Of a stretch of 64,000 nt of DNA, positions 1-7,845 are shown one piece after another (the first letter of the stretch is position 1; each line of letters opens with the position of its first letter). The notes under the pieces were generated by a model. It was not told where the DNA came from. It made no database searches and worked only from the letters and a program-made list of their open reading frames with translations. The stretch is from Acidobacteriota bacterium (GTDB lineage: Bacteria > Acidobacteriota > UBA4820), in assembly GCA_029559035.1 (NCBI GenBank), contig JAKQCT010000088.1, positions 1 through 64,000 on the forward strand. The letters are read 5' to 3'. A program made the position numbers and the translations under genes.

Positions 1-1247
1 CCGATAAGGAAGGTCCTGGCCGTGTGAGGGATCCTGCTCCAGAGCTGGCCCATCTTCCTGATGTCCTGCTCGCCCGACATCGCGTGGATGACCGAGCCCG
101 AACCCAGGAACAGGAGAGCTTTGAAGAAGGCGTGGGTGTAAAGGTGGAAGACCCCCGCCGCGTAAGCCCCGACGCCGACACCCAGGAACATGTAGCCGAG
201 CTGGGAGACGGTCGAGTAGGCGAGGACCTTCTTGATGTCGTTCTGGACGAGGCCGATCGAGGCCGCGAAGAGCGCCGTGAGGCAGCCGACCCCCGCGACC
301 ACGCCGAGAGCCGTCGGGCTCATCGAATAGAGGCCGTTCGACCTTGCTACGAGATAGACCCCCGATGTGACCATCGTCGCCGCGTGGATCAAGGCCGACA
401 CGGGCGTCGGGCCCGCCATGGCGTCGGGAAGCCACACGTACAAAGGTACCTGCGCGCTCTTGCCGGTCGCCCCGACGAAGAGGAGAAGCGCCGCCGCGGT
501 GATGATAGCCGGGGGAACATTAGACGCTCCGCTCGCGGCGATCTCGTTCACCTTGGCCATGTCAAGCGTGCCGAAGTAATAAAGTATCAGCATCAGGCCG
601 GCCGCGAATCCCATGTCGCCGATCCTGTTCGTGAGGAACGCCTTCTTCCCCGCGTCGGCGCAGAAATCCTTCTTGTAATAGAACCCGATCAAAAGGTACG
701 AGCAGAGGCCGACCCCTTCCCACCCGACGAACATCACGAGGTAGTTGCCGCCGAGGACAAGCGTCAGCATCATCGCCATGAAGAGGTTGAGGTATGAGAA
801 GTACCTCCAGTAGCCCTCGTCGTGAGCCATGTATCCGACCGAATAGACGTGGATCAGGAACCCGATGAAGGCGACGACGAAGAGCATCACAGCCGACAGC
901 GGGTCGAGGACGAACTTCCAAGCAGCGCTGAATTTCGCCGTGGCTTCCGTCCCGGTCGTGAACTCCCCGCCTTCGATCCATTCGCCCAGAGTGTAAGAAA
1001 GCGAATGGTGCTCCGCGTCCACCGTCACCGACGCGGGAAGCTGGGGAGGAGCGTCCCACGGGAAGGTCGAGACGTACCAGATGTTCCAGAGAGCCAGCAG
1101 GAGGGAAAGGGCCGTCGAGGCGAGTGCGATCGCCGTCACCACCTTCCGCTTCTCGTGATGCTCGAACTTCCACCCGATCACCCCGTTCAGAAGGGCGCCC
1201 AGGAGGGGAAGCACAGGTATCAGCCAGATAAGCTCAACGGCGTTCAT
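1..1247 (-). CDS. nuoL: NADH-quinone oxidoreductase subunit L, 3' end cut by the window edge
   Basis: The first 415 codons are present and the gene runs off the left edge, so the C-terminal third is missing. NuoL is a proton-pumping antiporter-like membrane subunit of respiratory complex I. The translation begins [19 protein letters not shown] and shows many hydrophobic helices, the [16 protein letters not shown] segment typical of the family, and the [17 protein letters not shown]...HAATMVTSG block with the conserved channel Lys and His. The ATG at 1247 follows a GGAGAG ribosome binding site. No nuoK lies directly upstream: the next gene on this strand is a porin with its own terminator, so nuoL appears to open a transcription unit. 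A Mrp/MBH-type antiporter subunit is less likely, because the N-terminal part matches NuoL well. Confidence 0.93.
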   Translation of the reverse strand, partial: MNAVELIWLIPVLPLLGALLNGVIGWKFEHHEKRKVVTAIALASTALSLLLALWNIWYVSTFPWDAPPQLPASVTVDAEHHSLSYTLGEWIEGGEFTTGTEATAKFSAAWKFVLDPLSAVMLFVVAFIGFLIHVYSVGYMAHDEGYWRYFSYLNLFMAMMLTLVLGGNYLVMFVGWEGVGLCSYLLIGFYYKKDFCADAGKKAFLTNRIGDMGFAAGLMLILYYFGTLDMAKVNEIAASGASNVPPAIITAAALLLFVGATGKSAQVPLYVWLPDAMAGPTPVSALIHAATMVTSGVYLVARSNGLYSMSPTALGVVAGVGCLTALFAASIGLVQNDIKKVLAYSTVSQLGYMFLGVGVGAYAAGVFHLYTHAFFKALLFLGSGSVIHAMSGEQDIRKMGQLWSRIPHTARTFLI

Positions 1248-1310
1248 CGGCTCTCCGCGAAACGGATCATTTAAAGATCAATGTTATCCCAAGGGGATTG
1301 AAAAGTCTAG

Positions 1311-1334
1311 AAAAAAGGCGCCCCGGAGGGCGCC
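1311..1334 (-). terminator. Intrinsic terminator of the FadL-family gene
   Basis: Read on the minus strand there is a 7-bp GC stem (GGGCGCC/GGCGCCC) with a 4-base loop, followed by six T. It lies just past the stop codon of the porin gene and before nuoL, which separates the two units. Confidence 0.85.
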
Positions 1335-1362
1335 CTTTGTCAGGTGATTTTGTAGTCCCGGC

Positions 1363-2718
1363 TTACCAGCCGTAGCTGACCTGGATGCCGGCGAGCCAGC
1401 TGTTGCCCTTGTAATGGCCGTCATGGGTCATCGGGTACTCGTAGAGGCCGTTGTGGTTGTAACGGTAGATGTTGTCGTGGTCGATCTCGCCCTTGTCGAA
1501 CTTGATGTACTGGATGTACCAGTCGAGGGTCCACGCGCCGATCTTGTGTCCCGTTCCGAAAGTGAGCATCCACCTGTCGGTGTCGGGAAGGACGGGGCTG
1601 AGCGTCTCCGCCGGGACGGGCGATTCGTCATAGACTATGCCCCACCTGATCTCGGTCATGTCCGAAAACCTGTAATTGAAGCCCAGCCTGTATGCCATGG
1701 TGTCTTCCCAGTCGAAGGGAAGGATCTCGTCCTCGACAACCGGAACGTTGACATAAGCGACCGGCGTTCCGGCCCAGACATAGATCGTTCCGAGGGTGTG
1801 CTTGTCGAAGTGGACCTCCGCCTGGTCGAACTGGCTCCAGTTGGTCCACTGGAGGTCGAACTCGGTCAGCAGCCTTCCCGTGTCGTAGGAAACTCCGGTC
1901 TGGAGAAGGGCCGGTACGGAGCCGAGCTCGAAGCTTGTCTCCTCGCCGGGGAACGCGGCCGCGTTGCCGGGAAGGAGATACCTGGACCTTTCAAAGGAAG
2001 AATGGCCTTCGTAATCGAATTCCGCCTTGCTCTTGTAGGTTATGCCGAACGACCACGGGGCCGACTTGTAGAGATAGCCGATGTCGAAGCCGAAAGCCTG
2101 GTCCCTTACCCTGGTGTCCAGAGTGCCTTCCGAAGGAAGGATCGTGTAGGGTGCGTTGCCCGCGAGGTCCTGGACATAACTGGAGAAGGCGGTAGTGTCC
2201 ACCGCCCTGATGAGGTTTATCTGCGAATCGTAATAGTCGAGCCCGATGCTGAGGGCGTTGCGGTCGTCGAACTTGAAGGCGAAGACCGGGTGGTAGTTGA
2301 TGGTCTGGATCTTCGCGTGGCGGCTGGCGAACCTTCCGGGGAAGTTGTCGTGCCAGTCAGTCGCCAGCGCGTAGGGAGCGCCGACGGAGAATCCGAAGAA
2401 GACCTTCTCGTTCAGGGGCATCGTGAAATAGACGGAAGGGATGAAGAAATTCTTCGCCCTGTTCTCGTGGCTTCCGAGCGTCGGGCTTTCGTACTTGATA
2501 TCGGGCCTCACGTAGGTCATGTTGAATGTAAGGTTGCTGTTCTTTAGGAACGCGATGCCGGCGGGGTTGTAATAAAGTGCCGTCGGGTCGTCGGCGGTCG
2601 CGACGAAGGCGTTGCACATCGCGGCAGCCTTCGATCCCTGTTCCGGGATCGCGATGCCGGACGCGGAAACGATGAACGGGATTGTCATAACGATAAGGAA
2701 TAGAACGATCTTTTTCAT
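1363..2718 (-). CDS. FadL/TodX-family outer-membrane transport protein
   Basis: A 451-aa predicted outer-membrane beta-barrel for uptake of long-chain fatty acids or other hydrophobic compounds. The N-terminus is a signal peptide (MKKIVLFLIVMTIPFIVSAS), cleaved just before SGIAIPEQGSKAAAM. The family hallmark follows: a G..A..A.ADDPTALYYNPAGIA segment at about residues 30-55, the N-terminal hatch of OMPP1/FadL proteins. The rest alternates in beta-strand fashion and ends in an aromatic-rich strand (VSYGW), as outer-membrane barrels do for BAM recognition. The ATG at 2718 has a purine-rich site (GGAGGTGAAGG) just upstream. It is monocistronic, with a terminator behind it and a divergent gene in front. 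The substrate cannot be told from sequence. Confidence 0.9.
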   Translation of the reverse strand: MKKIVLFLIVMTIPFIVSASGIAIPEQGSKAAAMCNAFVATADDPTALYYNPAGIAFLKNSNLTFNMTYVRPDIKYESPTLGSHENRAKNFFIPSVYFTMPLNEKVFFGFSVGAPYALATDWHDNFPGRFASRHAKIQTINYHPVFAFKFDDRNALSIGLDYYDSQINLIRAVDTTAFSSYVQDLAGNAPYTILPSEGTLDTRVRDQAFGFDIGYLYKSAPWSFGITYKSKAEFDYEGHSSFERSRYLLPGNAAAFPGEETSFELGSVPALLQTGVSYDTGRLLTEFDLQWTNWSQFDQAEVHFDKHTLGTIYVWAGTPVAYVNVPVVEDEILPFDWEDTMAYRLGFNYRFSDMTEIRWGIVYDESPVPAETLSPVLPDTDRWMLTFGTGHKIGAWTLDWYIQYIKFDKGEIDHDNIYRYNHNGLYEYPMTHDGHYKGNSWLAGIQVSYGW

Positions 2719-2833
2719 CCTTCACCTCCACTTTCTCTACTTCCAAAGGGTACAATAGACAAGGAAAACAAGTCAAGGACGCGCCGTTCCAGATTCAGAA
2801 TCCCGGTTTGGCTTGCTCGTACCTCGGAGGAAT

Positions 2834-2863
2834 TTGACTTTGAACCCTCCCCGTTAATATTAT
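2834..2863 (+). promoter_or_regulatory. Probable sigma-70-type promoter for the Fe-S oxidoreductase gene
   Basis: TTGACT at 2834-2839 and TATTAT at 2858-2863 are 18 bases apart and lie 43 bases before the ATG at 2906. It sits in the 187-bp gap between the divergent porin and oxidoreductase genes. Confidence 0.5.
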
Positions 2864-2905
2864 ATTTCCTTATTCTTAGCTGTCCGCATATGGAGGGCTT
2901 CAGTC

Positions 2906-4873
2906 ATGGGTTTTGCCGAGCTCGTTGCTTTGTGGGTTGTCTTCATCGCCGCCGTGGCGCTCTTTTCCGGAACGATCGAAAGGAGGCTCGCGGCGCTGGC
3001 CGCAGGGGCGAACGCGGACGTTTTCGACAGGCCGCTGAAAAGGCTCAAGGGGGTCCTGGAGTTCGCATTCCTCCAGAAGAGGATGCTGCGGGACAGCTAC
3101 GCGGGGATATACCACCTGATGATATTCTGGGGATTCGTCTTCCTTATGGCGAGGTCCTGGCAGGTTATATTCGACAGCCTCTTCCCGAAGCTGGGCCTGC
3201 TCGAAAGGTTCGGCGCGGCGGGGTTGTATTACCTTACGGTGAAGGATGTTTTCGAACTCGTGGTCATATTGGGCATCCTTCTCGCGGTGGCGAGAAGGCT
3301 TTTCCGGAAACCTGAAAGGGTCGAGAATTCGGCCGACGCCTGGGCGACGCTTTCGTTCATCGGCCTGCTGATGGTGAGCGACCTGGTCACCGACGGGACG
3401 GCTATCCTTCTGGCTGACCCGGAGTGGGGCGCCTACACGCCCATCTCACAGGCCGCGGGCTCGCTCTTCGCGGGCATGTCCGGGACCCCTCTGTTCCTTC
3501 TCAACAGGGCCGCATTCTGGGCGCACTTCCTCGTGTTCCTCGGGTTCCTCAACTTCCTTCCTTATTCCAAGCACTTCCACATCTTCACCAGCCTTTTCAA
3601 CGTCTATTTCCGCAACCTGGACGAGGAGAGGAACATAAGGAAGGTGGACCTCGAGGCGGAGCATTTCGGCGTTTCGAAGATGAACGACTTCACCTGGAAG
3701 GAGATGCTGGACCTTTACACCTGCACGGAGTGCGGCAGGTGCAAGGAGGGTTGTCCCACCAATCTCACGGGCAAGCCGCTCAAGCCCAAGGAATACTGCA
3801 ATTCGCTGAGGGACCTTCTCTATTCGATGACGCAGGAGGAGATCGAGGGCGGGAAGGAATTGCCCGAAGGAAAGAACATCATCGGAGACACGGTCCCCGA
3901 GGACGCCATCTGGGCTTGCACCACCTGCCGCTACTGCGAATGGGCGTGCCCGCTCTTCATAAGCTACGCGGGGAAGCTGGTCGGGCACAGGGCTTACCTC
4001 ACGCTGGAAGAGAGCAGCTTCCCGAACGAAGCGCAGGCCGCGTTCAAGGGGATGGAGAGACAGGGCAACCCGTGGAACCTTCCGAGGGCCGACAGGGCGA
4101 ACTGGGCCGAAGGTCTGGACGTCAGGCATATAAGCGAAGTGGAGGGGACGAAGTACCTTCTCTGGGTGGGATGCGCCGGAGCCTACGAGGACAGGCAGAA
4201 GAAGGTCACGAGGGCCCTCGTAAAGATCCTCAAGGCGGGAGGCGTCAATTTCGGGATCCTCGGGGAAGAAGAGAGCTGCACGGGCGATTCCGCCAGGAGG
4301 CTCGGCAACGAGTACCTCTTCTCCGCTATGGCCGAAGCCAACATAGAGACTATGAAGGGCTACGGCGTAAAAAAGATCGTCACGGCCTGCCCCCACTGCC
4401 TGCAGACCCTCAAGAACGATTACAAAGATTACGGGGGGGACTTCGAGGTCGTCCACGCCACAACCTTCATCGCGGACCTCGTCTCGAAGGGAAGGATAAA
4501 GTTCGACAAGAAGGTCGACGAGACCATCACCTACCACGACCCCTGCTACATGTCGAGGTACGAGGGCGATGTGGATTCGGCTAGGAAGATCGCCTCTTCC
4601 ATCCCGTCCCTGAAGGTGAATGAAATGGAGTGGAGCGGCGAGAGGTCCGTCTGCTGCGGCGCCGGAGGCGGGAGGTTCTGGCTCGAAGAGAAGCTGGGAG
4701 AGAGGATCAACCACTACAGATTCAAACAGATAGAAGCCACGGGCGTGAAGACCGCCGCCGTCGGATGCCCCTTCTGCCACACGATGCTCGACAACGCGAG
4801 GGGAGAGCTGGGCAGGGAAGAGATCGCCGTGAAGGACATCATAGAGATCGCCGCGGAAGCTCTGGCTGATTGA
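2906..4873 (+). CDS. Membrane-bound HdrD/GlpC-like Fe-S oxidoreductase with cytochrome-b-type anchor
   Basis: A 655-aa fusion protein. The first ~240 residues hold about five to six membrane helices with His-containing segments (YHLMIFWGFVF, FWAHFLVFLGFLNF), like the NarI/HdrE-type heme b anchor. Next comes a ferredoxin-like domain with two [4Fe-4S] motifs: Cys273, 276, 279, 283P and Cys338, 341, 344, 348P. The C-terminal half has two cysteine-rich CCG domains of the heterodisulfide-reductase D type; the second has CCGAGGG at 583-589. Such proteins pass electrons between a soluble donor (often electron-transferring flavoprotein) and the quinone pool. No etfAB is seen here, so the partner is unknown. 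The ATG follows a GGAGG at 2892-2896. It starts a run of plus-strand genes, with 27 bp to the next. Confidence 0.85.
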   Translation: MGFAELVALWVVFIAAVALFSGTIERRLAALAAGANADVFDRPLKRLKGVLEFAFLQKRMLRDSYAGIYHLMIFWGFVFLMARSWQVIFDSLFPKLGLLERFGAAGLYYLTVKDVFELVVILGILLAVARRLFRKPERVENSADAWATLSFIGLLMVSDLVTDGTAILLADPEWGAYTPISQAAGSLFAGMSGTPLFLLNRAAFWAHFLVFLGFLNFLPYSKHFHIFTSLFNVYFRNLDEERNIRKVDLEAEHFGVSKMNDFTWKEMLDLYTCTECGRCKEGCPTNLTGKPLKPKEYCNSLRDLLYSMTQEEIEGGKELPEGKNIIGDTVPEDAIWACTTCRYCEWACPLFISYAGKLVGHRAYLTLEESSFPNEAQAAFKGMERQGNPWNLPRADRANWAEGLDVRHISEVEGTKYLLWVGCAGAYEDRQKKVTRALVKILKAGGVNFGILGEEESCTGDSARRLGNEYLFSAMAEANIETMKGYGVKKIVTACPHCLQTLKNDYKDYGGDFEVVHATTFIADLVSKGRIKFDKKVDETITYHDPCYMSRYEGDVDSARKIASSIPSLKVNEMEWSGERSVCCGAGGGRFWLEEKLGERINHYRFKQIEATGVKTAAVGCPFCHTMLDNARGELGREEIAVKDIIEIAAEALAD

Positions 4874-4900
4874 AACAGACCGACAGGAAAGAGGTCCGGC

Positions 4901-5383
4901 ATGGGTGAATATCACATCAGGCGCAGGGACAGGGAGATAACCGACAGGGAAGTCATGATCGGCATCATGAAGAGCGTCAAGTACCTTGTCGTGGCGATGG
5001 CCGACGGGAACGAGCCTTACCTCGTAACGCTTTCATGCGGTTACAGCGAGGAGGAGAACGCCTTCTATTTCCACTGCGCGAGGGAGGGGAGGAAACTCGA
5101 CGTGATCGCCAAGAACCCCCGCGTTTGCGCAACTGCGATCGAGGACCACGGGTACGTCAGGGGCGACTGTTCGCACAAGTACCGCTCGCTGGTGATCTAC
5201 GGCAGGATGACCCGCGTCGACGATCTTGACGGGATGAAGCACGGGATAAGGGTGATGTTCAACCAGCTCGAGGGCGAGGGAGAAGAAGTCTACTCCGGCT
5301 TCATCAAGAAGGACGCCGATTTCAACAATGTCGCGATACTGAAGCTCCAGGTCGAAAAGCTGGACGCCAAGGGAAACCTGTAG
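4901..5383 (+). CDS. Pyridoxamine 5'-phosphate oxidase-like FMN-binding protein
   Basis: A 160-aa soluble protein of the PNPOx-like split-barrel superfamily, close to the NimA/5-nitroimidazole-reductase-type group. Visible signs are the N-terminal EITDREVMIGIMKSVKYLVVAMADG strand region, the PYLVTLSCGY..EENAFYFHCAREGRKLDVIAKNPRVC block that normally lines the flavin site, and YRSLVIYGRMTRVDD. These proteins usually bind FMN or a deazaflavin as homodimers; the substrate is unknown. A Shine-Dalgarno-like GGAAAGAGG precedes the ATG. Its stop codon directly abuts the ATG of the next gene, so the two are co-transcribed. PdxH itself is unlikely, since the protein is shorter and lacks the PdxH C-terminal segment. 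Confidence 0.8.
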   Translation: MGEYHIRRRDREITDREVMIGIMKSVKYLVVAMADGNEPYLVTLSCGYSEEENAFYFHCAREGRKLDVIAKNPRVCATAIEDHGYVRGDCSHKYRSLVIYGRMTRVDDLDGMKHGIRVMFNQLEGEGEEVYSGFIKKDADFNNVAILKLQVEKLDAKGNL

Positions 5384-6379
5384 ATGCCGGAAAGGGCCGC
5401 AGGAGGCGAAGCCCCGGAGCCGTTCTTCTTTCCGAAACCCGTACTGGTCATGAGCTCGTGCCTCGACCTTCAGCCCGTAAGGTACAACGGCGAGATCATA
5501 AGGGACGATTTCGTCGTGAAGCTGAGGGGATTCGTAAAGGTCGTTCCCGTCTGCCCCGAGATGGCGCTCGGGCTGGGAACGCCCCGCCCGAGGATCCTAG
5601 CGCACGCCGAGAACGGCGCGATGGAGCTTTTCCAGCCCGCGACAGGAAGGGAGCTGACGCATGACATGGCAGCCTTCTCGGAAAGTTTCCTCGAAGGCCT
5701 GAGCGGGATCGACGGTTTCCTTCTGAAGAGCAAGAGCCCTTCTTGCGGAGTTTCGGGAACGAAGGTCTACAGGTACAGGGAAGGCGGCATCGTCCTCAGA
5801 AAAGGCCGCGGCCTTTTCGCCGAAAAGGTCCTCGAAAAATACTATTTTCTTCCGGCGGAGGACGAAGGAAGGCTCCGCAACCGCGAGCTTCGCGATAATT
5901 TCCTGACGAACATATACGCGGCCGCCGACGCTCGCGTTTCGCTGGGAAGGTCCGCCGGAATGAAGGACCTCGTCGCTTTCCAAAGCAGGTACAAGTACTT
6001 CCTCATGGCGTACAACCAGAAGAGGCTGAGGGAGCTCGGTAAACTGACCGCCTCCTACAAGAAGGGGGACGATTTCCGCGCTCTTGTCGATGAATACCGG
6101 CATTGCTTCCTCGAGGCCATCCGCAGGAAACCTTCGAGGAAACAGCTTGTCAACGCGCTGACCCACATATTCGGACATTTCTCCGACAGGCTCGGCGGGG
6201 GAGAGAAGGCCATGTTCCTGAAGCTTCTGGGTTCCTACGAAAAAGGAATATCGGGTATACATCCGCCGCTTTCCATACTGAAAAGCTGGGCGATCAGGTT
6301 CGGGGATAAGTATCTTCTGAGCCAGAGGCTCCTGGATCCATTTCCCGAAGAGCTCTACGAAGAAGGGATCTCTCTTTGA
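5384..6379 (+). CDS. DUF523 (TudS-like) plus DUF1722 (YbgA-like) fusion protein
   Basis: A 331-aa two-domain protein. Residues ~18-160 form a DUF523 domain with three conserved cysteines in typical settings: SSC26LD, VC57PE and SPSC121G. In the family prototype TudS these three Cys hold an Fe-S cluster that removes sulfur from thiouracil. Residues ~195-320 form a DUF1722 domain (FQSRYKYFLMAYNQ...LVDEYR...HIFGHFSDRL), as in E. coli YbgA. A thiouracil or thio-tRNA-base desulfidase role is inferred from the first domain; the second has no firm function. The start ATG touches the upstream stop, and the stop TGA overlaps the TTG start of the photolyase gene. The ybgA-phr pairing is also known in E. 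coli. Confidence 0.85.
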   Translation: MPERAAGGEAPEPFFFPKPVLVMSSCLDLQPVRYNGEIIRDDFVVKLRGFVKVVPVCPEMALGLGTPRPRILAHAENGAMELFQPATGRELTHDMAAFSESFLEGLSGIDGFLLKSKSPSCGVSGTKVYRYREGGIVLRKGRGLFAEKVLEKYYFLPAEDEGRLRNRELRDNFLTNIYAAADARVSLGRSAGMKDLVAFQSRYKYFLMAYNQKRLRELGKLTASYKKGDDFRALVDEYRHCFLEAIRRKPSRKQLVNALTHIFGHFSDRLGGGEKAMFLKLLGSYEKGISGIHPPLSILKSWAIRFGDKYLLSQRLLDPFPEELYEEGISL

Positions 6380-7704
6380 AGGAAAAAACAAGGCCCGTCG
6401 TCTGTTGGTTCAGGAGGGACCTTAGGGCCGACGACAACAGGGCGCTAAGCGCCGCCATCGGAGGCCCGGAGAAAATACTCCCGCTCTTCATATTCGACGA
6501 CGAAATCCTGAAAGATCACGGCGCCTTTGACGGCAGGCTCCGCTTCATAGCGGGCGCCGTCATGAACCTTTCAAAGGAGCTGGAAAAGAAAGGCGCGAGG
6601 CTGGCGTGTTTCCGGGGCAGAACTGACGACATATTCCGGGATATCGCCGAAAGGGTGAACCCTTCCGCGGTTTACTGCGCGAAAAGCCTCACATGGTCGG
6701 GCAAAAGTATTTCGGCTCGGGCGGCCGGAATCTGCCGCGATTGGGGAGTGGAATTCGTTGAGGTCGAGGACAACGTTCTCGCTTCCGTGGAAAAGATCGG
6801 TTACAGGAAGGTCTTCACGCCCTTCTACAAGCAGTGGGTAAGGTCGCTGGACATCAAACCGTGCGGTGAATTAAGTTCGATCAACGCTTTCAGCCACGAT
6901 CTTCCCGGGATCGGAGAGATTATAGGGGGAATTGAACCTTCCGAGAAGCTGCCGTTCGATCCGAGAGGGGCAAGGGCAAGGCTTGAAAGCCTTGACCTCT
7001 CCTCTTACGGCGAATTAAGGGACAGGCCCGACATCGACGCCACGAGCAGGCTGTCCCCGCACATCAGGTTCGGGACGATCTCGGTGAGGGAAATATTCAG
7101 GGAGGCCGCGAAAAAGGGAGGGGAGGACAACCAGTTCGTCAAGGAGCTCGCCTGGAGGGAGTTCTGGTACCACATCAAGCACAACTTTCAGGGGTTCAGG
7201 GAAACCGAGTTCCAGGAAAAAAGAAGGAACATAAGGTGGAGGAACGACGAGAAGCTTTTCAGCGCGTTCCGTGAAGGCCGCACGGGTTACCCGCTAGTGG
7301 ACGCGGGGATAAGGCAGCTGGTTAGCGAGAAATGGGTGCACGGAAGAGTGAGGATGATCCTCGCCTCCTTCCTGACGAAAGACCTCCTGACCGACTGGCG
7401 GTGGGGGGAGAAGTTCTTCAAGGAGCACCTTCTCGATTACGACGAGGTGGTCAACACGGGGAACTGGCAGTGGTGCGCATCCGTCGGGCCCGACCCGAAA
7501 CCTCTCAGGATCTTCAATCCGTGCGTCCAGTCCGCCAAGTTCGACCCCGGGTGCCGCTATATAAAAAAATACCTGCCCGAACTGAAAAAAGTCCCTCCGG
7601 AAAATATTCACGACCCGCTGAACGGCAGGCTCCCCTGGCACCCGCCCGTCATCGATCACGGGGAGGCCGCGAAGAAGGCGAGGGCGGCTTACAAGGGGCT
7701 CTAG
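6376..7704 (+). CDS. phrB: Deoxyribodipyrimidine photolyase (class I CPD photolyase family)
   Basis: A 442-aa flavoprotein of the photolyase/cryptochrome family that uses blue light to split cyclobutane pyrimidine dimers. The N-terminal Rossmann-type antenna domain starts with VVCWFRRDLRADDNRAL. The C-terminal FAD domain shows ELAWREFWYHI, the WVHGRVRMILASFLTKDLL helix, WRWGEKFFKEHLLDYDEVVNTGNWQW and the PLRIFNP...FDP segment, all hallmarks of class I enzymes. The start is a TTG whose last two bases belong to the upstream TGA stop (TTGA), so translation is probably coupled to the DUF523/DUF1722 gene. The assignment to CPD rather than 6-4 photolyase rests on overall resemblance. Confidence 0.93.
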   Translation: MKEKTRPVVCWFRRDLRADDNRALSAAIGGPEKILPLFIFDDEILKDHGAFDGRLRFIAGAVMNLSKELEKKGARLACFRGRTDDIFRDIAERVNPSAVYCAKSLTWSGKSISARAAGICRDWGVEFVEVEDNVLASVEKIGYRKVFTPFYKQWVRSLDIKPCGELSSINAFSHDLPGIGEIIGGIEPSEKLPFDPRGARARLESLDLSSYGELRDRPDIDATSRLSPHIRFGTISVREIFREAAKKGGEDNQFVKELAWREFWYHIKHNFQGFRETEFQEKRRNIRWRNDEKLFSAFREGRTGYPLVDAGIRQLVSEKWVHGRVRMILASFLTKDLLTDWRWGEKFFKEHLLDYDEVVNTGNWQWCASVGPDPKPLRIFNPCVQSAKFDPGCRYIKKYLPELKKVPPENIHDPLNGRLPWHPPVIDHGEAAKKARAAYKGL

Positions 7705-7756
7705 GCGGCGGGAAGCGGGGTCGATTTTCGACGGAGCATGGTAACGCTTTCAATCC

Positions 7757-7785
7757 TTGACAATTATCCTGAATTCTTGTAGCTT
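7757..7785 (+). promoter_or_regulatory. Probable sigma-70-type promoter of gdhA
   Basis: A perfect -35 TTGACA (7757-7762) and a weaker -10 TAGCTT (7780-7785) are spaced by 17 bases. The start codon at 7846 lies about 55 bases beyond the likely start point. Confidence 0.5.
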
Positions 7786-7845
7786 TAATGTCTGTGGGAA
7801 GTTCCGTATCGGCCTCACAGCAAAAACCTTAGGAAAGGGGAACAC

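Noticed and set aside
24-1274. Plus-strand open frames at the left edge
   Set aside because: The minus strand encodes nuoL there, with membrane helices and family motifs; the plus frames are shadows.
2736-2776. Promoter for the porin gene on the minus strand (TTGACT at 2776-2771)
   Set aside because: No acceptable -10 hexamer lies at 16-18 bases; the evidence is too weak to list.
3446-4915. Open frame (489 codons) opposite the Fe-S oxidoreductase gene
   Set aside because: The forward frame holds the cysteine motifs; the antisense product looks like low-complexity shadow sequence.
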